DNA of 60,948 bases from Planctomycetota bacterium (GTDB lineage: Bacteria; Planctomycetota; Phycisphaerae; Phycisphaerales; UBA1924): the NCBI GenBank assembly GCA_018242605.1, contig JAFEBP010000021.1:1-60948 (forward strand), read 5' to 3'. The position numbers and the translations under genes are program-made. Of the stretch, positions 53,019 through 60,948 are shown one piece after another; position 1 is the stretch's first letter, and every line of letters begins with the position of its first letter. The notes beneath the pieces are model-generated. The model was given only the letters and a program-made list of their open reading frames with translations, was not told where the DNA came from and made no database searches.

Positions 53019-56012
53019 ATGCGCACGCACCACGCACAAATCTCAAAGACGTCCGCCCTCGCGCTCGCCGCGGGGCTTGCTTCCGCCGTTCTGGCGCCGG
53101 TGACCAGCGCGCAGACACTGAGTTGGTCCAACGCGTTGGGCGGATCGGCATCGACGGCCGGGAACTGGAGCCCGGCGGCGATTCCCGGGGCCGCGAACGA
53201 CCTGCTTTGGAACCTGAACAACGCGTACACGGTGACGTTCAACTCGTCCACAACGGCGAGCCGGACGCACGTCTACCGGCGCGGCACGGTGACGCTGGTG
53301 GCGAGCAGCCCGCACACGGTGAGCAACGGCATCACCATCGGCGACACCAACGCCCTCACCGGGACGATGACGCTCACTACGGGAACGGTGAACTCCACGG
53401 GGAGCGTGGTGATCGGTTCGGCCGCGGGGAGCGGAGGCATTCTGAACGTCGACGATGACGATGCGGACCTCATCATCAACGGCGCGGGCGCGGACCTGAC
53501 CGTGGCGAGCAACTCGCCCGGGACGCTGAACATCACCAACGGCGGGCTGGTGCAGGTGGCGGATCAGTTCATCGCGGGGAACAACACGGCGGGAACTTCG
53601 ACGGTGACGGTGAGCGGGGCGACCAACACGCCGCCGTTGGCACGCTCTACGTTGATCGTTCAGGGAACGGGTGCTACCTCCAGACTGGGACAGGGCGGGG
53701 ACGCGACGGTCAATATCAGCGGCGGCGCTCTGGCCGATTTTTCCGGCAGCGTCGTGGTCGCCAACGGCACCTCCTCCACGAGCACCGTGACCGTGGCGGG
53801 CACGGGCGGTCTTGTGCCGCAGCGCGCGACGCTCGATGTGGCGGGCGACCTGCTGGTGGGGAACAACGCGAACGTGAACCCCGCCGGCGCCGGCACGCTC
53901 ACGGTGGGCGGTGGCGGCGATGTGCTCGTAGGGGGGACGTTGCACGTGGGCGATGATCCCGACGGCGGCACGGGCATCCTCAATATCAACGCGAGTTCGC
54001 TGGTCCAGGCGGCCAGCGTGATCGACGGCGCTGCGGGAACGATCAACCACACCGGCGGCACCCTGCGGATCAACGGCGGCACGTACACGGGGGCCGCGGC
54101 ACCGCTGGTGGTCTCTGGCCTGACAGCCAACGACGTCACGCTCGCGTTCGCCAACAACGCGGCGCAAACCCTCGTCCCCGCGGGCGGCGTCTCGCTCATC
54201 GTGGGCGACGACCTGGGCGCGGGCACGTTCGAGGGCTTCCTGCGCATCGAGTCCGGCGCGGACCTGAACGTGGGCAACGGCGATGTCAATCTCGGGGACG
54301 ATGCGGGCACGACCGGCAGGGTGACCATCACCGGCGCGGGTTCGCGGCTCATCGCCGACAGCGTCAACTCCGACGTGCGCGTGGGCTTCAGCGGCACGGG
54401 CAATGTGTTCATCGAATCGGGCGGGCAACTACTCTGCAAGAACCTGCTCGTCCCCGCGCTCACCAACGCGGAGGGGTTTGTCGACTGCGGCGATCACAAC
54501 TCCAACATCACCACTCAGTTCCTGTCCGTCGGTCAATCCGGCGGCACGGGGCAGGGTCAGTTGCAGGTTCAGTTGGGTGCAACACTCAATGTCACCTCCC
54601 CCGGCTTCTCAACGAATATCCGTTCGACGGGAAAGCTGATCGTCGCGTCAGACGGCATCATGACGACTCCGGGCACGGTCACCGTCGACGCGGGCGGCGA
54701 ACTCCGCGTGGGCAGTATCGTGACCGGCGCCGCGCTGGTGGACGTGTTCGGCAACCTGAATAGCACCACCAGGACAGGAATCACTTCGCTCGTCGACGCC
54801 CCGGTCCACTTGCGTGCCGGGGGCGTGCTTGACGCCACGAACGAGACGTTCACCGTCGGCGACGCCGCCTCCATCTCGGGCTTTGTCAGCGACCTGGGGA
54901 GCACGATCCGCACCGGCACCCGCACCCTCACGCTGCTGGACCTGGACGACGCGGTGGTCGCAAGCGCCGAAATGGCCGGTGGCACCCTCTCCGCACCCCA
55001 CGGGATCACGATACCCAACAACGGCACCATCGACGGCACCGGCACGATCACGACTCCTCAGCTCTTCTTCAGCTCCGGCGCGGGCGTCATCACCGCCACC
55101 GGCGCCGACGGCATCACCATCAACGGGCTCCTCCGCAACCTCGCCGGCACGATCGATGGCACCAAGTTCACCTTCGCCGGCCCGGACGGGGGTTGGACGG
55201 GCGCGGGCACTATCAACGCCAAGGCGGTCTTCAACACCGGGACCACCATCAACGCCCTGGCCAACATGACCATCGGCGACGGCAGCGCCTTCGGGGCGAC
55301 CTTCAACGGCGTCATCCATCTGAACGATAGCGACCTCACGATCGTCGATTCCAACGGCTGCGGCCTGGGCACGCTCACCGACATGAACGGCGGCGACCTG
55401 CAGTCATCCAACGGGCTGGTCGTCAACTCCGGACGCGTGCTGCGCGGCCACGGCCGGCTCTTCGCGGGCGGCGCCGGCTTTACAAACTTCGGCACGATCG
55501 AGCCCGCGGCCCGGACTTCCGCCTCGTCGCCATACGAGAGGTTCGGTCAGTTTATTGTCGCGGGAGCCTACACGCAGGGCGCCACCTCGCATTACCGCTG
55601 CGACATCGCGGGGACCACCGATGAGTTGCGCGGGACCTTCGACCGGATTACCGTGGTCGGCGTGGCCACGCTCGGCGGGACGCTGGACGTGTCGGTCATC
55701 GACGGCCGCGTACCCAGGGAGGGTGACGTGTTCATCATCCTGAGCGCCAGCTCGGTCGTCGGCACGTTCGACACGGAGAACCTGCCTGCGAACATGATCG
55801 TGGTGTATGAATCGAACCTCGTGCGTCTCATGGTGATTCCCTGCCCCGCCGATTTCAACCAGGACGGCGGCATCGACGGCACCGATGTCGAAGCGTTCTT
55901 CGCCGCGTGGGAAGGCGGGGACGCGTCGGCGGATGTCAACCTGGACGGGGGCATCGACGGGACCGATGTCGAGGCGTTCTTCGCGGCGTGGGAATCGGGC
56001 GGGTGCGGCTGA
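53019..56012 (+). CDS. Giant secreted beta-repeat protein with GC-type dockerin-like tail
   Basis: 997 residues from ATG 53019, with AGGGGA at 53006-53011; an in-frame ATG at 53001 is an alternative. The signal peptide ends at APVTSAQ. The passenger is made of short Thr/Ser/Gly/Val-rich repeats (GTMTLTTGTVNSTGSVVIGS, TSTVTVSG, GTGILNINASSLVQ), typical of parallel beta-helix/autotransporter-type passenger proteins, but there is no outer-membrane barrel. Towards the end comes a domain like those before autotransporter barrels (YTQGATSHYRCDIAGTTD). The tail has loops NQDGGIDGTDV and NLDGGIDGTDV, ending GGCG. It is likely a surface-displayed fibre. Confidence 0.87.
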   Translation: MRTHHAQISKTSALALAAGLASAVLAPVTSAQTLSWSNALGGSASTAGNWSPAAIPGAANDLLWNLNNAYTVTFNSSTTASRTHVYRRGTVTLVASSPHTVSNGITIGDTNALTGTMTLTTGTVNSTGSVVIGSAAGSGGILNVDDDDADLIINGAGADLTVASNSPGTLNITNGGLVQVADQFIAGNNTAGTSTVTVSGATNTPPLARSTLIVQGTGATSRLGQGGDATVNISGGALADFSGSVVVANGTSSTSTVTVAGTGGLVPQRATLDVAGDLLVGNNANVNPAGAGTLTVGGGGDVLVGGTLHVGDDPDGGTGILNINASSLVQAASVIDGAAGTINHTGGTLRINGGTYTGAAAPLVVSGLTANDVTLAFANNAAQTLVPAGGVSLIVGDDLGAGTFEGFLRIESGADLNVGNGDVNLGDDAGTTGRVTITGAGSRLIADSVNSDVRVGFSGTGNVFIESGGQLLCKNLLVPALTNAEGFVDCGDHNSNITTQFLSVGQSGGTGQGQLQVQLGATLNVTSPGFSTNIRSTGKLIVASDGIMTTPGTVTVDAGGELRVGSIVTGAALVDVFGNLNSTTRTGITSLVDAPVHLRAGGVLDATNETFTVGDAASISGFVSDLGSTIRTGTRTLTLLDLDDAVVASAEMAGGTLSAPHGITIPNNGTIDGTGTITTPQLFFSSGAGVITATGADGITINGLLRNLAGTIDGTKFTFAGPDGGWTGAGTINAKAVFNTGTTINALANMTIGDGSAFGATFNGVIHLNDSDLTIVDSNGCGLGTLTDMNGGDLQSSNGLVVNSGRVLRGHGRLFAGGAGFTNFGTIEPAARTSASSPYERFGQFIVAGAYTQGATSHYRCDIAGTTDELRGTFDRITVVGVATLGGTLDVSVIDGRVPREGDVFIILSASSVVGTFDTENLPANMIVVYESNLVRLMVIPCPADFNQDGGIDGTDVEAFFAAWEGGDASADVNLDGGIDGTDVEAFFAAWESGGCG

Positions 56013-56039
56013 AAGATGCCCCTCGCTATTCTTGGGGCG

Positions 56040-56789
56040 ATGAGCCGCTCCTATCAGGCCGATGACCGGGTCTTCCAGAAGCTCCGCGCGGCCGGGAAGA
56101 CCTCCTGGGACGAGCAGGCCGATCCGCACGCCACCTTCGACCGCTTCGTCATGCGGCCCTTTCTGGAAGAGTCGCTCGCCGCGCTGACCAAGCCGCTGCA
56201 TGGTCTTTCTGCTCTGGAGATCGGGTGCGGAAGCGGGCCCATCGCGTGCTTCCTCGCCGCCCACGGCCTAGAAGTTCGCGGGATTGATGTGGCTCCCACC
56301 GCGTTGGAGATGGCCCGCCAGCACGCCGCGGCGCGCGGGCTGACGGTGCGGTTTGATGCCGCGGACATCTGCCTTCTGCCGGAGCAGCCCGACCGCTACG
56401 ACCTGATCATCGACGGCCATTGCCTGCACTGCATCGTTCAGGATGATCATCGCTCCGGCGCTCTTGGATCGATCCACCGCCTGCTCAAGCCCGGCGGCCT
56501 CTTCCTGATCGAGACCATGATCGCGCACGAGGGGTTGGTTGTGGCGGGGAACTACCGCATCGATGCTGAGGGCGTGCTGTCGATCAAGGTGGAGGGCCCG
56601 GGCATCGATGGGGCGTTCATGGTGGGCGATGAGTGGTTCGCGCCGTACCGACGGCTCCGCACCGCCGCGCAGATGGCGGCGGAACTCGCCGATGCCGGGT
56701 TCGTGGTTCAGTTCCAGCGGGTGACGTCGCAGGCCGATGCTCGCAAGCCGATGCTGATGCAGATCCGCGCTGGTGCTTTGTCGGCGTGA
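56040..56789 (+). CDS. Class I SAM-dependent methyltransferase
   Basis: 249 residues from ATG 56040; an ATG at 56016, 3 bp after the previous gene, is an alternative. SAM-binding motif I is ALEIGCGSGPIACFLA, followed by the acidic turn GIDVAPTALEMAR and the later LKPGGLFLIET. This is a small-molecule methyltransferase of the UbiE/methyltransf_11 type; the substrate is unknown. It is not Hen1: it lacks the Hen1 metal-binding HxxH-type site. Confidence 0.85.
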   Translation: MSRSYQADDRVFQKLRAAGKTSWDEQADPHATFDRFVMRPFLEESLAALTKPLHGLSALEIGCGSGPIACFLAAHGLEVRGIDVAPTALEMARQHAAARGLTVRFDAADICLLPEQPDRYDLIIDGHCLHCIVQDDHRSGALGSIHRLLKPGGLFLIETMIAHEGLVVAGNYRIDAEGVLSIKVEGPGIDGAFMVGDEWFAPYRRLRTAAQMAAELADAGFVVQFQRVTSQADARKPMLMQIRAGALSA

Positions 56790-56936
56790 ACTTACAGGTT
56801 CGTTTCGCTCCGTGGCGGTGGGGCTGCTTCGGCCGGTTCGCACATACAAGAGGCCAGGGCGGGCGGTTTCATCATCGTTCCCCGTGAGCGTTCGGCGGCC
56901 CTGGGGCGAGAGCGACGCGACTTCCCAACAACTGCA

Positions 56937-56960
56937 TAGCATCAGGCAAGGCCGATGCTA
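56937..56960. terminator. Inverted repeat after methyltransferase gene, weak terminator or operator
   Basis: A perfect 7-bp inverted repeat TAGCATC (56937-56943) and GATGCTA (56954-56960) with a 10-nt loop is followed by a short pyrimidine run CGTTCTCTT. It sits between the methyltransferase and the TlpA-like gene. Confidence 0.35.
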
Positions 56961-57036
56961 CGTTCTCTTGCCAACGCAAGAACGTCGACCGACTGATTGA
57001 GCACGGTAGATCACATCTTCATCGAAAGATGGTCCC

Positions 57037-58209
57037 ATGAAACAGCGAATCAGCACGGTGGCATGTTGCTGCGTGATCTCTGCCGCGGCGTTTGCTCAGG
57101 AGCAAGGAACTCAATCGGATCCCAACGGCACATCCCCAGCCTCGGCCTTGCTCCGGATCCGAGTTCTTGACGAATCCGCCAAGCCCATCGAGGGGACGCG
57201 TGTCTTCTCGATGGCCATCCGGTCGGACATCGGCGGCGATGGCAAGTGGCAACTGGGGTTTTATGGGCAGACCAACGAACCCGGAAAGACGACTGACTCG
57301 ACCGGTATCGTCGCGATCGCTCCCACGGCTGTTTTTGACAGCGCCGAAGATACCCGGAGCAAACCGATCTTTGCCTGGACGAACGATGGGTCGCGGATCG
57401 GCATGGTCGAGGTCAAACGCGAGAACCTCGGCCAGGCGGTTGATCTCACTCTCCGCCCCGCTTGCCGCGTGACGGTGACGACCGCGAGCACAAGCCTGGA
57501 GAAACTGGGACTCAAACTCGAATGGGCGAATGTGTACATCTGCTTGGGCGAGGCGCGGCCGTTCGCGTGCGACTCCAAGGTGGGCAAGCACGAGTTCATC
57601 CTGCCTCCCGGCGAGTTCAAGGTCTTGGGCTACGGCTCCGAGACGTACATGCAGACCCCCATGCTGAAGATCGGACCGGGCGAGACGGAAAAGACGCTCG
57701 CGCTCGATCTGCCGGCCAGCCGCCTCTCGCACCTCATCGGCAAGCCGGCTCCGGAGCTCGCCCAGATCAAGGGCTGGAAGAACGGCGGGCCTGTCAAACT
57801 CGCTGAACTCAAGGGCAAGGTTGTGGTGCTGGACTTCTGGGGGTATTGGTGTGGCCCGTGCGTTCGCTCGATGCCCGAACTCATGGAGCTGCACGAACGG
57901 TACAAGGACAAAGGACTGGTCATCATCGCGGTGCACGACGATTCAGCCGCTGATATTGCGGAGATGGATCTCAAGCTCGAAAAGGTCAAGCGGGATATGT
58001 GGAAGGGCAAGGATCTTCCGTTCCTTGTCGCCCTTGATGGAGGTGGCGAGGTGAAGGTCGAGGGGCGCGATGCTACTGCTCGTGGGGCGACGACCGCCGC
58101 GTATGGAATCAACTCGTTTCCGACACAGATCTTGATTGACAAACAGGGAAAGGTGGTTGGGCGGGTGAGGAAGGGGTCGGATCAGATCGAGAAGCTGTTG
58201 GGCAAGTAG
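57037..58209 (+). CDS. Exported TlpA/ResA-like thioredoxin with N-terminal carrier domain
   Basis: 390 residues. The signal peptide (MKQRISTVACCCVISAAAFA) leads to a ~200-residue beta-rich N-terminal region, followed by an AhpC/TSA-type thioredoxin domain: GKPAPELAQIKGW, VVVLDFWGYWCGPC with catalytic Cys272 and Cys275, and GINSFPTQILIDKQGKVVG carrying the cis-Pro. It would reduce or exchange disulfides outside the cytoplasm, for example in cytochrome maturation or for exported Cys proteins such as the Cys-framed dockerin tails. That link is a guess. Confidence 0.87.
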   Translation: MKQRISTVACCCVISAAAFAQEQGTQSDPNGTSPASALLRIRVLDESAKPIEGTRVFSMAIRSDIGGDGKWQLGFYGQTNEPGKTTDSTGIVAIAPTAVFDSAEDTRSKPIFAWTNDGSRIGMVEVKRENLGQAVDLTLRPACRVTVTTASTSLEKLGLKLEWANVYICLGEARPFACDSKVGKHEFILPPGEFKVLGYGSETYMQTPMLKIGPGETEKTLALDLPASRLSHLIGKPAPELAQIKGWKNGGPVKLAELKGKVVVLDFWGYWCGPCVRSMPELMELHERYKDKGLVIIAVHDDSAADIAEMDLKLEKVKRDMWKGKDLPFLVALDGGGEVKVEGRDATARGATTAAYGINSFPTQILIDKQGKVVGRVRKGSDQIEKLLGK

Positions 58210-58281
58210 GGAGGCGAGGTCGCCCGGCATGGATGGCACGGGGCGCGACGCGGAGCATCAACCATTCGCGCGCGAGGTCAG

Positions 58282-58401
58282 TCAGCAACCGCCCAGTTCC
58301 CACACGTCAAAGAAGGCGCCGACATCCCCGCCGTCGATGCCGCCGTCCTGGTTCACGTCGGAGCAGCCGGTGGCGGTTTCCCAATCGTCGAAGAAGGCCT
58401 G
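58282..58401 (-). repeat. 120-bp near-identical repeat, copy 1 (copy 2 at 60829-60948)
   Basis: The 3' ends of two dockerin genes are almost identical (117/120 by eye), far closer than to any other tail in the window, although the proteins they end are separated by another gene. Recent duplication or gene conversion is indicated. Confidence 0.85.
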
Positions 58402-58963
58402 GACATCGGAGCCGTCGACGCCGCCGTCCTGGTTGTAATCGGCGGCGCAGCCTGTGCAGGGGGCGGGCTCAACGCCCACGAAGTGCTCCTGGCTGTTGAG
58501 ATTGATCCAGCCGATGTTCACGCCCCAGGCGTAGCCGCGCAGGCGGTTGGCGTCGAAATCCAGTCGCGGTCGCTGCGCTGTCGGGAGGGTGGGGAGGGAG
58601 AAGTTGACCCAGCCGATGTTCCCTCCCCACGCCAGACCTGAGAGGGCGCCGTCGGGAGCGATGTTGACGCCCGCGTCGGCGCCGGTCGTGTTGGCGTAGG
58701 CGACGCCGTTGGCGGGCGAACCGTCGCCGAGGTTGAGCCAGCCGGCGTTTTCCATCCAGACCAGACCCGACGCGTAAGAGCCGGCGAGCAGAGCGCCCTG
58801 GGCGCCGGGGGGGGTCGCCGGCATCGGCCCAGTTCATCCAGCCGCAGTTTTCGCTCCAGGAGAACTTGTCGGTGGAGGAGATGTTGGTCTGTGCCGCGGC
58901 GAGGCACGCGGGGAAAGCGGCCGCGATGAACGTTGCTGCGACACGGGTGTGGAGGGTGTACAT
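58282..58963 (-). CDS. Small secreted protein with GC-type dockerin-like tail, frameshifted at a poly-G run
   Basis: The start ATG at 58963 gives a signal peptide (MYTLHTRVAATFIAAAFPA) and SSTDKFSWSENCGWMNWADAGD. The reading frame then breaks at an 8-G run (58807-58814). The next frame continues with matching repeats (GLVWMENAGWLNLGD, GNIGWVNFSLPT, GVNIGWINLNSQ) to the tail loops NQDGGVDGSDV and NQDGGIDGGDV and a final GGC. Removing one G (7 instead of 8) joins both frames into a ~226-residue protein. This is either a sequencing or assembly slip or a phase-variable switch. The GW-repeat body is unknown. Confidence 0.75.
58807..58814. repeat. Homopolymer G8 tract at the frameshift site
   Basis: Eight consecutive G on the plus strand (C8 on the coding strand) lie exactly where the coding frame of the 58282-58963 gene changes. 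A tract of seven would restore one open frame. Confidence 0.85.
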
Positions 58964-59013
58964 GGTGGGCTCCGAGAAGGATGCGTGCCGGGGTGCTGCT
59001 CGTGTGCGGCCGG

Positions 59014-60405
59014 TCAGTGCTGGATGTTGGAGAACGGGCTCGTGGCGGTCGCCATGGTGGCCGGGGTCGCGATGGGTCCCACGCCGTTGGTGGCGCCGCC
59101 GAGGTTGCTGACGGGCGTGCCGGCGCTGAAGCGGACGAACTCGTTGCCGGATACCAGGTTGTTGGTGGAGCCCAGGGCGATGAGCACTCCGATGATGCCG
59201 TTGGCACCGGACCCGACGATGCGGCAATCGGTCAAGGTGTTGGCGGCGCCGTTGATGCGGATGCCCACGCCCGCGGTGGTGATCTTGGTGTGCTGCACCG
59301 TGTTGTTGGAGCCGGAGATATCCATTCCGACGGGGATCGGCGAGAGGTGGAACCACCAGAGGCCTTCGTCGATCGCGGTGTTGATCGCGGTGATCCTGCC
59401 GCCCACCGGCGCGGAGGTCTCGGCGTCCGTGCGGATATGAACCCGACGGATGTCGGAGTTGTCACGGGCGATGTCGATGAGGGCGGAGGAGAAGGTTCCT
59501 CCCGTGAAGTTGAAGTCCCACTCGTACTTGACGATGCCTCGGGCTCCCGGGGCGATGCGCATGGCGGAGGCCGCGGAAACCGTTGAGACGGACATAATGC
59601 CGCCGTCGGTGGAATGGGTGAGCGAGGCTGTGCCGGCGACATCCATGATCGGGCCGGAGAAGGCGGAGTCGCGGACCGAGACGCGGAGCCCGGCGATCTC
59701 CGCGTCGGCCCCCAGCGAGATGAGCGAGGTGGTGTTGCAGCCGCTGGCCTCGACGGTGCAGTTGCGGAGGACGACGGGCGAAGCGCTGTCGGTCACGAGC
59801 GCCGGCCCGCTGTTGGTCCGCAGCGTGCAGCCTTCCAGAGTCGTGGCGCGGTTTGCGGTAGAGGAGAGTTTGATGCAGGGGCCGAATGTATACACCGTCG
59901 CGATGCCCTGAATCCTCCCGGGAACCCGGCTGTTGATGGCGGAGCCACCCCAGTTCTCGATGACACCGAATGAGCCGTCGTTGTTGAGATCCCATGTCGC
60001 GATGATGCCGTCGTTGTCGAGATCCCAGACAATGGCGTCGAGCGAGCCCGGAACGCCGCGGAGCGTGAACCCCTTCATGCTGATGCTGACCGATCCGCCG
60101 GAAGGTCCCAGCGAGATCTTGATTCCGTTCTTCCCGGCGACTCCGACGATGTTCCCGGTGAAGTAGTAGGACCCGGGTTGCGTGATCCTGTAGCTGCACG
60201 TGGCGTCGCCGGGCGTGTTCGTCGCGTTGATGGCGGTGCGAGGCTCGATCTCGGCGAGCGTTTTACCGGTGGGCGCGACGGGCCCGGGCGGGGGATCCAG
60301 GGGGCCGGCGATGGCCGAGGCCCCGGCGAGGCCCAGCAGCACGGTGCAAAGCGCGGCGAAACGGGGTCCGAGCCGGCTGGCGGCGCAGGCAGAGGCGGTC
60401 TTCAT
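59014..60405 (-). CDS. Exported right-handed parallel beta-helix protein
   Basis: 463 residues from the ATG at 60405; a longer frame upstream lacks a signal. The signal peptide ends near GASAIAGP. A conserved planctomycete-type lead follows (TGKTLAEIEPRTAINATNTP, then YRITQPGSYYFTGNIVG), then pectate-lyase-like beta-helix rungs (KGFTLRGVPGSLDAIV, EGCTLRTNSGPALVTD, LRNCTVEASGCNTTSLISL, NNTVQHTKITTAGVGIRING). The end SPFSNIQH is also typical. It has no dockerin tail. Carbohydrate binding or cleavage is possible but no catalytic residues can be named. Confidence 0.83.
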   Translation of the reverse strand: MKTASACAASRLGPRFAALCTVLLGLAGASAIAGPLDPPPGPVAPTGKTLAEIEPRTAINATNTPGDATCSYRITQPGSYYFTGNIVGVAGKNGIKISLGPSGGSVSISMKGFTLRGVPGSLDAIVWDLDNDGIIATWDLNNDGSFGVIENWGGSAINSRVPGRIQGIATVYTFGPCIKLSSTANRATTLEGCTLRTNSGPALVTDSASPVVLRNCTVEASGCNTTSLISLGADAEIAGLRVSVRDSAFSGPIMDVAGTASLTHSTDGGIMSVSTVSAASAMRIAPGARGIVKYEWDFNFTGGTFSSALIDIARDNSDIRRVHIRTDAETSAPVGGRITAINTAIDEGLWWFHLSPIPVGMDISGSNNTVQHTKITTAGVGIRINGAANTLTDCRIVGSGANGIIGVLIALGSTNNLVSGNEFVRFSAGTPVSNLGGATNGVGPIATPATMATATSPFSNIQH

Positions 60406-60828
60406 TGAACGGTCCTTTGTGTTGAAAGAGCACCCACGGGCGAAGTCGCCAGCCAGTCTACCAGAAAGGCTCGAACTTCGCACGCATAATCTGCGACGCG
60501 GTGCGCCGCATCTTGCATGTATTCGTGGTGATAGGCGAATCGGGGCCCGATTCGACGCCTGAGAATCCCGCAAGGGCGGGTGAGGCCGGCGGTGAGAAGA
60601 TGGGGGCTTGGCGCGTGGGCCCGCGTTTGATTCGCTGTGACCCCTAGGGCGATACTCGGTTTCTTCGCCGCGGTGCGGAGGAAGGGAAAAGGCCTCTGCA
60701 AAGCTCGCGAAGCGCGGCGAAGCAGGTAAGAGGCGAAGCGAGGGTCGCGCACCGCGGCATCCGCCGTGTCTGCCCGCGGTGTGTGCGGTTCTAGTCCATG
60801 GCCCGAGCAGACCCGTTGCACTGCTTGT
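60406..60828. other. Intergenic region, nothing supported
   Basis: About 420 bp between two minus-strand genes. It holds a run of short GCGAAGC-type repeats (about 60706-60745) but no coding region, RNA gene or clear terminator that I can support. Confidence 0.4.
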
Positions 60829-60948
60829 TCAGCAACCGCCCAGTTCCCACACATCGAAGAAGGCGCCGACATCCCCGCCGTCGATGCCGCCGTCCTGGTT
60901 CACGTCGGAGCAGCCGGTGGCGGTTTCCCAATCGGCGAAGAAGGCCTG
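60829..60948 (-). CDS. Dockerin-tagged protein, 3' end only (paralogue of 58282 gene)
   Basis: Forty codons of the 3' end, running out of the window. They encode the second half of a GC-type tail: AFFADWETATGCSDV, the Ca loop NQDGGIDGGDV, then FFDVWELGGC and the stop. At DNA level it matches 58282-58401 with three mismatches by eye in 120 bp, so a second copy of the small dockerin gene begins just outside the window. Confidence 0.85.
   Translation of the reverse strand, partial: QAFFADWETATGCSDVNQDGGIDGGDVGAFFDVWELGGC

Noticed and set aside
56040..56789. Methyltransferase as the Hen1 partner of Pnkp
   Set aside because: It has an ordinary small-molecule SAM fold without the Hen1 metal-binding motif and is about 4.6 kb from Pnkp.
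1..60948. CRISPR arrays, rRNA and tRNA genes
   Set aside because: No regularly spaced repeats and no tRNA- or rRNA-like conserved stretches were noticed in the intergenic regions by eye.

Overview
The window is high-GC chromosomal DNA that looks like a planctomycete of the class Phycisphaerae (order Phycisphaerales or close). This is inferred from gene content only. At least seven secreted proteins end in the same two-loop Ca-binding tail, Cys...(N-x-D-G-G-[VI]-D-G-x-D-V)...FF..W...(N-x-D-G-G-[VI]-D-G-x-D-V)...W..GGC, a dockerin-like module typical of this group. There is also a LEPR/XLL-type N-terminal motif, a PEP-CTERM-like tail, extracellular HAF-repeat proteins, and DUF885, PQQ and YbbR proteins. 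About 42 protein genes are supported. I saw no rRNA, tRNA or CRISPR array and no complete IS element.

Layout. 2-1249: 3' part of a RepA/RecA-like AAA ATPase with a Pro/Thr-rich tail. 1514-9087: S9 dipeptidyl peptidase, the c-di-AMP pair cdaA-cdaR(YbbR), a DUF885 protein and an alpha/beta hydrolase. 9088-17634: accessory block of secreted proteins (HAF repeat, large enzyme-like protein, PEP-CTERM-like protein, repeat protein). Part of this block is bracketed by a 93-bp direct repeat of the hydrolase 3' end. 17801-21916: feoAB (minus strand), an unknown protein and a HlyD-type adaptor. 22018-26959: a HAF/dockerin gene, then a compact regulatory module of a LexA-like S24 repressor divergent from an HTH protein, an ABC-type ATPase and a GNAT acetyltransferase. 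26949-29754: housekeeping genes tdh, thiL and tsaE. 29801-35590: LEPR-type lipase-like protein, polytopic membrane protein and a second HAF/dockerin gene. 35827-45421: formate locus with fdhD, NAD-dependent formate dehydrogenase (fused NuoE/F-like subunit plus catalytic subunit), FNT-family formate channel and formate-THF ligase, with one dockerin gene embedded. 45880-58209: fibre-like protein, PQQ lipoprotein, polynucleotide kinase-phosphatase-ligase (Pnkp), TerC, DUF1643, giant repeat/dockerin protein, methyltransferase and TlpA-like thioredoxin. 58282-60948: a frameshifted dockerin gene, a parallel beta-helix protein and the 3' end of a near-identical dockerin paralogue.

How the genes may work together. 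The formate locus can import formate, oxidise it to CO2 with NAD and/or bind it to tetrahydrofolate for C1 metabolism. CdaA and CdaR would make and control c-di-AMP. FeoAB imports Fe(II). The tagged secreted proteins look like substrates of one shared cell-surface attachment or sorting route whose receptor is not in this window. The S24-HTH-ABC-GNAT module (23886-26959) is the best candidate for an undescribed system: a self-regulated cassette resembling a phage lysogeny switch, driving a split version of the ABC-ATPase/acetyltransferase family known elsewhere as a fusion (COG2401).
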